Source: Hirudo medicinalis (taxonomy: Eukaryota; Annelida; Clitellata; Hirudinida; Hirudinidae). Taken from it: DNA of 64,000 nt. Each line of letters starts with the position of its first letter. The stretch's first letter is position 1. Positions 39,852 to 52,200 of the stretch are shown one piece after another. A program made the position numbers and the translations under genes. The stretch lies in assembly GCA_011800805.1 (NCBI GenBank), contig MPNW01000152.1, positions 417,706-481,705 on the forward strand. The letters run 5' to 3'. The notes below the pieces were generated by a model, which saw only the letters and a program-made list of their open reading frames with translations, did no database searches and was not told the origin of the DNA.

Positions 39852-40756
39852 TCAAAACGATAGATTTATTCCGATGTTAAAGTGGAGCTCACCAGGCTCA
39901 GGAGAAGGTGAGCCAGCAGAGCAGTTGCTCCGCTCGCTGCTGACCGAAGGTCCTGGCCTTATTCTGCCCCTCGATATGTTCTCAAGAATTTTTAGTCTTT
40001 GCAGGAGAGCATCTCTCTCTCTGAGAAGACTTTGTAGGATTTGAGCATGTTGCATGTCCATGGAGGACATTTCCTGTCACAAAATGAATTTAGAAAATAT
40101 GGCTATGAAAAAGTGGTTTAAATAATTGTATATCAAGTCATAATAAATTATGTGTTGATGTCCATCTATGTACATATTGATGTCTATTAACACAAATACA
40201 AATTATGTGTTTTATGAGATAATTTCAGTGATTTCACAAACAAATTATGTTGAATAACCTGGATAAATTGATGCATTCTATCCAATTAAAACAATTTAGA
40301 TCTTTGACAACTTACAGTGATGTGCTTTCGAGACTGAATGAGCAGTTCCAACATTGTACATTTGGAAGCAATGTTCCTCGTTGGCATAATTTCACGAAGT
40401 TCCTGCAGACATTTTCTAAGATAGGTCCTCCTTCAAACGTTTATTTCAATAAATTTCTACATCAAATTAATAATGATGCCGCATTCTCTTGCCGATTAAC
40501 ATTTCCGAAGAAATTTAAACACGGTGCTAAAAATGGTTTTGGTTCACCAACCTGTTCTTTTCCAATTCATTGTGAGCTGTTCTGAAACATTCATTTTGTT
40601 TTAATAAAAAATATTCAAAATATTCCTTAGCAGCAAAAACTGAACACCTGTCGAAGGGGAGCTGCCTGCATTTGCCTTTCTGCTTGGTGTGGATGCCATG
40701 CAGATGTTTTATTTTGTCTTGATGACTCAATGTGAGGGCATATTCATGATCAGTTT
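39852..40756 (-). CDS. Unidentified coiled-coil protein, 3' exons
   Basis: Three exons join cleanly in phase: 40756-40552, 40415-40316 and 40073-39852, with good acceptors (tttccag, atcttag, gacag). The visible 175 residues read TDHEYALTLSHQDKIKHLHG, GKCRQLPFDRCSVFAAKEYF, EYFLLKQNECFRTAHNELEK, CTMLELLIQSRKHITEMSSM and ILQSLLRERDALLQRLKILE, then a Ser/Pro-rich tail (SPSPEPGELHF) and a stop. The pattern is a helical, partly coiled-coil protein with a disordered end. I do not recognise the family. The 5' exons were not found; a possible short exon lies at about 41715-41660 (LLSITIGDRKCINKFQHR) but its phase does not fit directly. Confidence 0.65.
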
Positions 40757-42119
40757 CTGGAAACAACAAAATTCCAAATTTAAAGATCCATGATTTTTCA
40801 CAGTTTGGATGGAATCACATCATTATAAGTGGAAGGAGTTTCAGCAAGTCAATAGTTTATTTATTGAAATAGTTTATTTAAATTTTAAGAATTGCTCTTG
40901 AAAAGTGAGGGCTAGAGTTGAGTTAGACTTCTCATGAAATGCAGCTGGTGTTTTTGATTTATTCCATGAAATATCCATGAAAAATCCAATCAAAAGAGCC
41001 AAATGACATAATGACAAAACATTGGGCATTTACAATAGTTTTCATATATTCTCATTTGCGATAGCTATGTTTAATACCAGACCCCACTGATGTTCAATTA
41101 ATTCTTATGAGGAGGGCAAATCACCCAACTAGGAATTCTGTGTTTAAACGAAATACTGCTAAATTTTATAATAAACCCTTACCTAATAAAATATACAGTA
41201 AAATGATAGGCTAACTTTATTTTACCAAAATAAGTAAAAAATAATCTCATTATTGTTTCAATACCTTGTAAGATTAAAATCAATCATTTATTTATATTAA
41301 TGGCCCTGATAAGTTATCTTACAACAAAGCAGACATCAAGAGACACAGTAAATTACTATCAATTTTGCTTAAATCCATTAAGAGGTTCAAACAACTTGAA
41401 ATAATTTATCATTCAATCAGTTCATTACCATATTTAAGAGTCAATGACATTACAATTAATGACAGCTCTTTAAAATATATTGAAAAGTTTGTAAACATAC
41501 GCAAGGGAGACACAAAAGAACGAACGATATAAAAGCATCGCTAAAGCACATCACGTCGACTCCTAACCTTTGACTTTGTTTTCCAAAAAATCAGCAGCTT
41601 TTAACAGAAGTGATATATTCATCATCAAAATTAACAATTTATGGCATAAAAGACTACCGGTGCTGAAATTTGTTAATGCATTTGCGGTCACCGATGGTAA
41701 TGCTCAACAGCTGTAGATATTTGAAATGTAGGTCATGTCATGTCTTCCTAAATTAGAACACAAAACTACTTGTTTGTGATAATTATCAAGAATATTCCGA
41801 TTGAGTAAATACAAATGAACCATAAAAATCAATACTTGACAAATGTGTAGAGACGCGTGTAATAGCAACAATCTGAGAATCATGCAAAATTTACCATTTA
41901 CATATATTTTATTAAAATATAGCACAGTGATTAATTAATTATAGCAAAATAGCAATTTAAATATAAGCGAGTAAATTCCTTTAGCTCGTAATTTGTTGAT
42001 TACTACTTCAATTAACATTCCACCGAAGTTAATTCTATCAATTTTGATAAGACAAAAAGAAAACCAGCAATTTCTTAGCGTTTTGAAGTTGAAAGCTACA
42101 AAAATAGAATATAGCAAGT
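40757..42119. other. Intron or intergenic, AT-rich
   Basis: Apart from the possible short exon near 41660-41715 I see nothing supported here. It is probably the 5' intron of the preceding coiled-coil gene. Confidence 0.4.
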
Positions 42120-42127
42120 GCATTGAA

Positions 42128-42360
42128 CCGTGCCGGATTTAGGCATGGTCAGGAAGGATGTGCCACTGCTTAGGGGCCTCCACCAATTAATAATAATAAC
42201 AGTTAATTTGTAAGGCGTCTTAAAAAAATTAGGGGCTTCCAGCAACTAAAGAAACTTTTTTTTTGCTTGTCAAGGGGGAAGCAACAGGACTGGCGCAGAG
42301 GTTTGTGGACCTCCACTACCACACTGCACCGGGACCTCCACCTGGGTAAATCCGGCGCTG
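42128..42360. mobile_element. hAT-like MITE with 8-bp target duplication
   Basis: This 233-bp non-coding element has terminal inverted repeats: left CCGTGCCGGATTTAG, right (read inward) CAGCGCCGGATTTAC. It is flanked on both sides by the identical octamer GCATTGAA (42120-42127 and 42361-42368). An 8-bp duplication plus short inverted ends beginning CAG.G is the hallmark of hAT-superfamily insertion. There is no transposase inside, so it depended on another element. Intact flanks suggest a relatively recent insertion. Confidence 0.8.
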
Positions 42361-42714
42361 GCATTGAATGAAGGTTTGTCTCCATGAAAGAACCTGAAAT
42401 GATGTCTTAGACGAGAACCCACAAAAGTGCAGATAAGTATAAGAAACCCTTTATAACAACAGCAGTGGTAAAACAAGGTCAAACATTAAAGCCTGAAAGA
42501 AATTTCAACAGATGAGTCAAGGTGTGATGCAGATAATACGATATTTGAACGTTAAATTTTATTTGAATTGTTAAAAATTTCATACATCCTGCGAATATAA
42601 TTTTTATTTGAGTAAACTCAATCATCGTTCAATATTTTTATATAAATATGTCCATAACTAATCATTAATTTACATTATTAAACTGAAATTAGTAAACTGA
42701 ATTATTAATGTATG

Positions 42715-43115
42715 TTAGGAAGAATGTAGGTCCTACGACGAACATGAAGTACCCACCAGGTATTTCTTGGGTCAGAAAGATATCCGTTGACACGAACAAA
42801 CTGAATGCGAGCTTTTAGGAAGTCAATGATCCATGAGAGAAAGTATTCGGAGATCCCACACCATTCAGTTTCGTTGTGAGTCCGGGGTGATGGACTGAAT
42901 CAAATGCCTTTTTGGAGTCAAAGTAGACGATATCGGTGCGCGAACGATTTTGCAGAGAAAAAGACCAATCATTAAAGGCACTGAAATAAATTGGTGCAAG
43001 TATTACCTACAATAGATCTACACTTAAGAAACCCATACTGGTGACGAGATGAGGTTGATTAGTAAACCAGAATGCCTTTGTTGATGATTCTCTCCATAAC
43101 ACAACGGGTTATTTG
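42715..43115 (-). mobile_element. Broken LINE reverse transcriptase (Jockey/CR1-like)
   Basis: Reading the minus strand over shifting frames gives ordered pieces of a reverse transcriptase: SSRHQYGFLKCRS, a FNDWSFSLQNRSRTDIVY piece, the motif-A segment FDSKKAFDSVHHPGL, then FLSWIIDFLKARIQFVRVNG. Stops and frameshifts separate them, so it is dead. The order and spacing fit Jockey/CR1-type LINEs. No endonuclease or 3' tail is visible. Confidence 0.7.
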
Positions 43116-43289
43116 GAGGGGCGGCCAGTTGGACCTATCTTATGGATATGAGAGATGTGAGATAACACTGTTAAACAGCCAAAATGCTTCAGAAATGAAT
43201 ATAGTCATATTTTACTGAATTTTGGTAACTAGTTACGAAAATGATATTTAAAATTGTTGATTGGCTCTAGGGTCTCAAGGCATTACCAA

Positions 43290-43361
43290 GTTTCCACAAC
43301 ACGTGGCCGCTGTGCCTACTAGGCACTGCTTAAGAGTCCGAAATTTCTGTCGGCGACCCTG
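43290..43361 (-). mobile_element. MITE-like repeat, copy 3 (left end only)
   Basis: The minus strand begins CAGGGTCGCCGACAGAAATT, matching the end of copies 2 and 4. About 70 bp can be aligned before the similarity stops. Truncated copy. Confidence 0.55.
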
Positions 43362-43782
43362 TCCACAAGTCAAGTTAAAGAAACAACAGCAACACCGACA
43401 AGTAGCGCGATCATAACAAATTATTGACATCTGTTTATCAACAAATCCTTCAGCCAATTCGAGTGGCTGCCAAATGACAAAAACAGCTGATGGCAATTAT
43501 TGTACACAAAGAAAATTCCGATATTTTATGTGATGAATGGTTAAATGAAGATGATGTTGATTTGTCTGACAATAATATTTAGTTTAACAATTATTTTATT
43601 GATTTTCAAAATAAAATAGTCACAAATTCAAAGTGTTACAAGGTACAAATTAAAAAATTGTAAAACAAAATATATTTTTTGGAGGGAGAGGGGTATAAGT
43701 TTTTTGACATAATTTTGAAGTTTGACAGCTATTGATAAGGGGGAGGGAGGGATCCAAAATTACCTTAAATTTGTTGACATAA

Positions 43783-43917
43783 TTAATGAACCACCCCTAA
43801 TTTGTTGTTGATAAGTTTGTAGAAGCTTCCGATGTCTTCTTTGGAGACGACGTGATGTTCTCGTTGAGCCTGGATTAGTTTGCCGTCACAGAACGGATTT
43901 CTGCAAACTTTGATTAT
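43783..43917 (-). CDS. Possible last exon of an unidentified gene
   Basis: A 45-codon block follows a good acceptor (gaacactcag) and ends in a stop. It reads IIKVCRNPFCDGKLIQAQRE and then DIGSFYKLINNK. The CRNPFCDGK segment looks like a genuine Cys-containing motif. I found no clear upstream exon in the ~440 bp before TFIIB. Unidentified; it could also be a pseudogene piece. Confidence 0.3.
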   Translation of the reverse strand: MIKVCRNPFCDGKLIQAQREHHVVSKEDIGSFYKLINNKLGVVH

Positions 43918-44360
43918 CTGAGTGTTCGGAAGTTAGTCTCCATTTCTTCCAGAACCACAACTTTGTTTCGTAAAGATGGCAAAGTATTTTAGGCGTCCTG
44001 TCTTTTTCGAGAATTTGGTCACCCACAGATGATGGGAACAAAATCCCTTATCGCCGTTTTTAAAGACATTCCAACAGCCCTCCAAATCAAAGCAAAATTG
44101 GAAAAGTTAGTCCCATCTGACACTAAACAAGAAATCATTTACGTCATCTCGGTTGAACCAATAAGATTTGCATATTTTTATTTGGTGTTTGGACCGGCTC
44201 TTTTAGTTGGAAGATAATCAAATTATGATTGCTAATAGCAAGCGGACACCTGATCGCGATCTTCAATTAAGTCATTTTAAAAACCAACGAACACCAAATT
44301 TCAATTTGACGAGGGATACGACTTTGTAATTTTATTGAATTAAATTCTTGTGAACAAAGT

Positions 44361-46122
44361 TCATGACTTTGGGAGACGAGCAATTGGACGAACAAAATTG
44401 AAGTTCTCAGGGAAGAGGGTGTCTGCATAAGGAAGCATGATCCTGTACGATGTTCTTATCGTTGCTTCTGCCACACCGGTATTTTCTGCTATTTCTGAAG
44501 AGGAATGGAATAATTTGTCAAGGTTAGAGTTCGATTTAATTAAATTTAACATTAAATATAATATATAATTACGAGAGATTGTCTGGCTACAGTCTCCAGC
44601 CAAAACTGTCATGTAGATTGATGCTGCTGCCAAAGTTGTTGGGCTCCGACTGAGATAAAAAGTTTTGTATTAACTATTTTAATTATAATTGTGTATTAAT
44701 TAACATATTATTGAGCATTACGGCATTAATAACCATCAGATACTCACCTCACCAATTCGTTTATAGACCCCAACTTATTGGATATGTACTTGGCAGCGTT
44801 TTCAATGTGTTTTGGAATACGCAGCAGAGAGCAGAATCTCGACTAAAATATTTGAATATATTTTAAAATAATAGTTATTAATTAAAAAATTATTATAAAA
44901 ATAAATATACAAATTACGAACTATAAAATCTTCTGAGGTAACGACTTCAACAGGTGTTCGTAGTCCATTCTTGATAACTAGGTAAGCTCTGTTCAGGTCC
45001 TTCTTTGATACGTTCGATACTGCACACATCTCTGTATGGAATTGAAAATTAATTGTCATGTCATGAATAATCAATCGTTAATTATAATTCATTTACCTTT
45101 ACTTGACCTGGGGATGCCTTTCCTTCTGCACGCCATGAAGATGCTTGCTGCAGATAAAGCTTCGCAGCCCTTTTTCTTGGTGATTTTTGCTTCGTAAAGT
45201 GACTTGAATATAAGCTTAGCATCGTCCTGGAATATTTATTACTTTTTATTTAAACCACTTTATCATGAACTATAAACTGGACCAGAATATTAATGTCACC
45301 GGCATGGTAACATTAACGTCAACATTACAATAACATTAGCGAAAACCCAAAACGAACCCGCACTGCATCTGTGAGGTTCAATCTGACGGCAATTTGTGCA
45401 ATTTCCTTGTAAGCGTTTTCGAGTCCTTTTGCTATGCCGCCCGACTGTCAAAGGAATGATTTTGAGACTTAATAATTAATTTCGATTTAGCTATTTTATT
45501 TCTATTCGAATTACGTGTTTGCCATGGAAAATGGAACCTGCTCCCTTCGTTTGTTGAATGCATGTCGACAAATCATTTCCGTAGAGTTCATTCTGCAATG
45601 AAACAAAAAGTAAGTATTTTAAATATCACCATGCATTGATCGAACAATGAATGCATTATCAGATGAATTCTTACTTCTCCTTGTCCGACTCGAGAATTAT
45701 CTTTGGAGCCAGCATCGTCACTGAACGACCTCCACTCTGAACCAACATCGATGACTCTATAAATGGAATTTCCCGAGTATTGTTTCGTTGTGAAGGATTA
45801 TAAATACATTCTCTATTACCTGTCACCGACCACGAGACCACACACGGAACAGACGACATCTCCTGCGTGGTAATCGTCTAACAACGCAGCGTCAGGGTGG
45901 TAACTGCAACACGATTTCCTTATGCTGGAAATTAAACAAATTGTTTGATAATTGTCAGAATTTTCAGTCAGTCGTATCGAATCACAAGAACAATTGACGT
46001 GGGTGATATAAGGTCGTGTACAATTACATTGAATTCTGAAACAATTCCTAATCGTTGGGTTAATAATGTTTCCCATGTCAACGATAAATAACGAATGAAG
46101 CTTCTACGTACTTTGCGCTCAT
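44361..46122 (-). CDS. GTF2B: Transcription initiation factor IIB
   Basis: Ten exons sum to 302 residues (human: 316): 46122-46112, 45924-45820, 45756-45675, 45592-45515, 45444-45358, 45226-45097, 45031-44922, 44842-44748, 44649-44573 and 44494-44361. TFIIB bridges TBP on the promoter to RNA polymerase II. The N-terminal zinc ribbon has [18 protein letters not shown] then [11 protein letters not shown], followed by the B-reader [14 protein letters not shown]. Two cyclin repeats follow, with [52 protein letters not shown] and [19 protein letters not shown]. The first coding exon is only 11 nt (M-S-A-N), which fixes the start by phase. Poly(A) signal AATAAA is at 44336-44331 (minus strand), 25 nt past the stop. 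Confidence 0.96.
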
Positions 46123-47989
46123 CTCGAGAAGGTGATTGTGTTGAATGAAGTTCCTAAATCAACTCGCCGTTCAAAACATTAACTAACGATTCCAAAAGAT
46201 CTACATAGTTTATTTTATTGCATTTTTAGAAAGTTATGTTATAATTAATAATTTTTTATTAATAATTGATTTTATTAATTAATTTTGTAACTAACATTTT
46301 TAAATATTTAAATGCAAAAGATCACAAAATGCCGAAATCCTGCTTGAAAATATGATAAGAGTTATCCAGTGCCTCAATTAATGAAATGAAAAGAAAGCAA
46401 CTCAATGCTTTAACCCAGTCCTAATTATTGACCCCAGTCCTTCCAAATTAGCATAAAAATGTATTAATTAAGATATTTGTTCATTCCATTAAAGCAAACA
46501 TGAATGTGCTCTGATACAAGTTGTACAGGGAGGCAGCAGGTGCTCCTTAGAACAAGAACTTGAAGATGAGAATAGTTGATCTGTGGAACACGCTTGATGA
46601 TGAAAAGGTAAATTCGGATTTGGTTCTCCACACCAAAACAGGTTCATCGAAATTTGAATCAAGGAGTGCTTTATCGCACAGACATTGGTCTCCTTAAAAC
46701 ACGTTAAATGGATGTTGAGTTATGTTAAGTTATAAACAAAAACTTTTTAAGAACCTGAAAATTAATTAATTTACCGAACTAATAAATTTTTAAAATCGTA
46801 TTTAAAATTACTTTCTGATGTTAATTGTTTAAAATTAAGTTGCAATTGCATTCAATCATATTGCGTATTCTTCCAACAAACATTCAGATATGTTTATTCG
46901 TTTGTATACGAAGGTTGGATGATGTGCATTGTGATATCACGAATGACGTCACGTAAGACAGGATGACCTGCTCTCGTGACCTTTGGGCTGTGACCCATTT
47001 TTCGATGCAAGTTGTAAACAAGGTCCGAATTTGTAAAGATCTAAGTTGGACGCAATCAATTGCGATTAATTATTTGCCTTTCATCGGAGTTATTTGTGGA
47101 TATAAAATCAAATGATGTTGAATAATTTAAAATGTAATTTTATGTAATCTATGTTTTAGAAAATAAAAATTGTTTAACTTAACAAACACGCATTAAATTG
47201 GAATTTTACAGGACAAAATACATGAAAATTAAGAAATAAATCCTCAGTGGTGATGAAAATTCAAGTGACGAGTCCACATTTTCCGAGTTCCTCCGAACGG
47301 AAAAAGAACTTCAACACGTGATCGATGCTTCCAGTTCTATTTATAGATCATTAGTTCCTGGCAGTTCATCTTTCTTGTTCTGGAATATTATGGCATTTCG
47401 TCTTCAACGTCGTCGAAGAAGGTCCGAGGTCTTCGTTGCTAAAAATAACTTCCTTAAAAATCGAGCGCTGCAAAGCTGGTGTTTGTAAAGACAACAAGAG
47501 ATCGATATTCTGCAAATTTACAGCTGCCGGTATTTTTATCGTCGTCATCCTCGATATTGTCGTCGTCATCACCACCACCACTGTAATCACCATTAATCAC
47601 CATGGTTACCAGCCTTTGGGGCAATGACTGATGTAAGCGATTGGAAGAACTCAAAGACTTTCATGATGTTTTATTGAATCATCTTTCAATTAAATCCACG
47701 CATTAAAATTAACATCAATCAAGTCACTGGACAATTTATTGAAAGTCTCGAAAGTCATTGGTCAGTTGCTTGAAAAGAAATTGGTCGTGAAAATAGCGAA
47801 AGTATTTGTAAATTGAGATTGCGTGCTGCATTAATAGAGACGAAAGAGGTGAACGTTTGAGTATCGATCCATCTTCCAAGACCTCAATTTGACATTCGAC
47901 ATTTGACTTAATCACTGACTGATAAAGGCTCATCTAATTAAAGAAACTTCTGACACAAAGAAGAAAGTTAAAAATAGTGGAATGACACT
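46123..47989. other. Intergenic, no supported gene
   Basis: AT-rich DNA between TFIIB and the GPCR. It holds a perfect TGACGTCA at 46944-46951 next to ACGTAAG, and a short (GTC/ATC) repeat near 47536-47600. Frames there are repeat translations. Confidence 0.5.
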
Positions 47990-49191
47990 TCAGTGGGAGT
48001 TGCTTCCTTTGTTGCTTCTCATGCTTCTGGATTTTGAAGGAACCTCACTCGAGCGGAGAGCAGCAGATGGATTGGAGTCCTGCGCTCGGTTGAGGACGGA
48101 GAAGGAGTACTTGCGCACGAGTTCCATGGAACTTTTCTTATCCATTTTCTGCTTGGGACTCCTTGGCGATTCCAAGCGGTTTCTCTGCTCCCTTTTCTTC
48201 CTCTCAACTGGACAAGCACCTCTACTTCTGCCAAGACCAGGGAAAACCGAAAAACATTTGACTCTCAGCCTGAGCACCTTGAGAGTCTTCTGACTGAAAA
48301 TCATGTACAAGATCGGGTTGAGAGCACTGTGCACGAGGCCAAGAATTTCACTGACTGAAAGGGCGGATGTCAGTTTAATCGTGTACTCTGAATAAATTCG
48401 AATGAGGCTGATGACGAAGTATGGAGTCCAGCAGGCCAGGAAGCAGATTATGACTGATAAAGTCATCTTCACCACGTTGCGTTTCGAAGCCACAGCCTGA
48501 CTGCGCAGTGTTGAACCATGTCCTTCTGAAGAGCTGAAAACAGCCACGGTTGTCAATTGCTTCCTGTTCAAACTCTTCATTTCCGGTGTCGATGGATCGT
48601 GGCTACTTCCGGCCGACGTCCCCCCTGATTTTCTCGAAGTCACAAAGTGCAGTTTTGGCGTGTCGAGGCAAGAGCCGTCCTGGGTTCTGGCGAAAACGAC
48701 TCTGATGATGCTGATGTAGCAGAAGGACATGATGACAGCTGGAATGATGAGGATGTACGAAGTGAGGAAGGAAAAGTACAGCTTCCTCATCCACTCCTTC
48801 GTGTATCCTCCACTGACGCAGCCTTTCACTCTGATGCCATCGACCTCCACGTCCTTCTGCATGAAGATGAAGAGCTGAGGAATGGCGAAACTGAGAGCCA
48901 AAAGCCAGGCAATGGTGATCTTCCTGCGCACCAAACCTGTGCCTTTCAGTGACTGGAAAGGTTGCACGAGCACCTGTTGAAATCGGTTATAAGAATCATA
49001 TCTTATAATATCGGTTGTGTTTCAAGCTTATTGTAATAATTAATTTAAAATATAGTTTGTTATTATAAATGATAATACAAATAACAAAATAATAAGGATA
49101 TTCTTCAAAAGGACCNTCGAAGTCCCGTCAACAATCATCGTCATCGTCATCGTCATCATCATCATCATCATCATCATAGTCGTCATCGTCG

Positions 49192-49231
<40 letters not shown>

Positions 49232-52200
49232 TATTATTATTATTGTTATTATCATTGTTATCATCATCATCGACGTCGTCGTCGTTGTTGTTGTTGTGGT
49301 TGTTTTTACTATTATAAATCAGAAATTGAATAAAAATAAATAGGTTTCCATGAAGAAGAAATTAAAAATTTTCCAGGACGCGGAGTATCTTTTGCTGTAT
49401 TTTTGAATGCTTAAGGTTGCCATGGAGAACATGATTCTATTTTAACTCCTCCACTATTCCATCCATTCATCCGTCCATCCATCTATCCGTCTGTCTGTCC
49501 GTCCATCCAGCCAGCCATCCGTCCGTCCATCCATTCTTTTGTAATTCAAACCTTTGTTCACTAACAGAATGTTACTGAAATGAAGCTATAAATAAGAATA
49601 ACTATAAAACAAATAACAATAATAATAACTAAATAAATAAGAACAACAACAACAACAACAATATTTGTGTTTTCATTCACAATTTACAAAAGATAACCAT
49701 GTTGTCGATGCACATTTAGTTCAATCAACTTTTTCGGACCTCCTTGTTTCCTCATTCAGTCTGAGTATCATGTCCGTCACCGTCGTCGTCATCATCATCA
49801 TCATCGTCGTCGTCATCATCATCATCATCGTCGTCGTCGTCATCATCATCATCACCAGGACATCATCGAAACAGCGTTTTGAAAGTGATCATTACTTGGA
49901 ATATTTGTTCGCCCTGAAACAAGAACCTGCCTCAGTGAACTCATTCAGAATCCAGTTGCTTCCATTCTTTCCTCATTCCAAGATGCCCGGAGCGGTAAAT
50001 ATCCGTTGTTATTTGCATCAACAAACCTACGCATCCGTTGTATACGTGCATCATATACAACTCATACGATAAACATACAACTCATACGATAAACATACAA
50101 CTCATACAACTCATACGATAAACATACAACTCATACGATAAACATACAACTCATACAATCGGGACCGCCGACAGAAATTTCGGGTTCCTACGTTTTGTCA
50201 TTTGGAAAAATGGAAAAGCAAAACAAAAGGTCTTAAAACTTGGGCGGGCCCTAAAAAATTGCCCCTGGCTATTTTTCCCCCTTTCGGCGGCCCTGCCTAT
50301 AACATACATACATGTACAACATGGCATCCATGATATCCAAAGATGGTTGCACAAGATGATAAATTGTATTTAACATGATTTCCACTTTGTTAATAATTGC
50401 TAAATGTTATATTTATTAATTTGTTAAATTTTAATAAATGTGAAAGTTAGTTTACTTAAACGAGAAATATTTAATAATGTAATATATATTTATTAATTTG
50501 TTAAATTTTAATAAATGTGAAAGTTAGTTTACTTAAACGAGAAATATTTAATAATGTAATATATCCTTGGACAATGTTGCCTTGGAAGATCAAATGGAGG
50601 TCATATTTATCCGAGGAATTTCATATGCAATCTTTCAGCTTCGTTTATTGGATGGAAGGAATGCTCTTGTGGAAGAATAGAAAGTTGAACATTGAAAATA
50701 GCACACTTGACCTTGGAATGGCTTGAAGAATGTCGTGTTCAAATTTCAAGTCGATACCGTTCACCGTTTGGGAGGGGTTCTTGGGACAGACAGACATGCA
50801 CATGTATTTTCTGTTTTATATTATGGATATTGAAAGGTATCATAATAATTACGTATGTAAATATATTGTGGTAATATGTAAATATAATATTTATATATAT
50901 CATAATAATATTTAAATATATTAAAAGCATTCAACTCATGAATATGAAGTGAGTCATAACTTATTAAATGAAGTCTCAGAATATGAAGAAGGAAGTGTTT
51001 GAAAAGTTGGTCTCACGAGGTGAGAAGAAAAGGCGGAACATGAAGCAGATGATGATGTTGATGTTGATGATGACGATGACGACGACGACGATGATGATGA
51101 TGTTGATGATTACGATGACGACGACGACGATGATGATGATGATGTTGATGATTACGATGACGACGACGACGATGATGATGATGATGATGATGACGATGAT
51201 GATGATGACGATGATAAATATTATTTTTATTTATTTATTTTCCAGGTCGAAGGGACATTCTTAAGCCACTAATACCACTGACGCAGCAAAAAACGGAAGA
51301 GAAACAACATTGAGTGAGAAAAAGAAAAAAGCAATGTTGACAGAACATTAAACATTAGTCAATTAAACATTAGTCGGAAATTGTTAGGAGATTTGTTAAA
51401 TCGGTGTCGAATAATAACGATTTGAATCGAGAAAAAGTGCCTGCAGATATGAGTAACAGCAGATAGGAATAACAGCAGATATGAGTAACAGCAGGTAGGA
51501 ATAACAGCAGATATGAGTAACAGCAGGTAGGAATAACAGCAGATATGAGTAACAGCAGGTAGGAATAACAGCAGATATGAGTAACAGCAGATAGGAATAA
51601 CAGCAGATATGAGTAACAGCAGATAGGAGTAACAAGTCTGACGGGGAGTTCCAGACGGCAACAGCTTGAATTACTTGATTTTTTAAGGTAATCTCTCAAC
51701 CTTAATTCCACCTTGACATGCTAATAATTCATATGAAAGATTGAGACGATGACGATGACTATGGCGTTGGTGACGATGGTGATTGACATGATAGAGTTTC
51801 ATTTCAAATTTAAGGGATGTCACAAAACTGACATCACAAAGTTGAAAAAATATTTACAAATAAAGATGCTTTAAATATTAATAATAAACGTCATCATCGT
51901 CTTACTCATTTTAAGAGTAATAAGAATAATAAATGCATTGCCAATAACAAAGATAATAATGGCGTCATTTCGGATATATAAATATTTCGACAAAAAGCTT
52001 TAATTTCCTGCACTTCCATTACCGAACTTCGCATAAAGCTTTTGATTTTTTTTCGATTACAAGATTTTTCCATCACCAAGTGCTGTTACCACCACGTGCC
52101 AAGTGGTGAGCCTATTGACCACCCACCATCATCAACCACCCACCATCATTATCGTCTTTTTTTGAACAAAATTCACGTTTCATTTTGACAACTTTATCTT

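Noticed and set aside
48647..48952. 101-codon plus-strand frame
   Set aside because: Antisense shadow of the GPCR second exon.
49136..51220. Regular short repeats considered as a possible CRISPR-like array
   Set aside because: Units are 3-32 bp without unique spacers and the context is eukaryotic.
51359..51711. Three overlapping Cys/Tyr/Leu-rich minus frames that look like a repeat membrane protein
   Set aside because: All three frames of the same 32-bp minisatellite are open at once, which is expected for a stop-free repeat and not for a gene.
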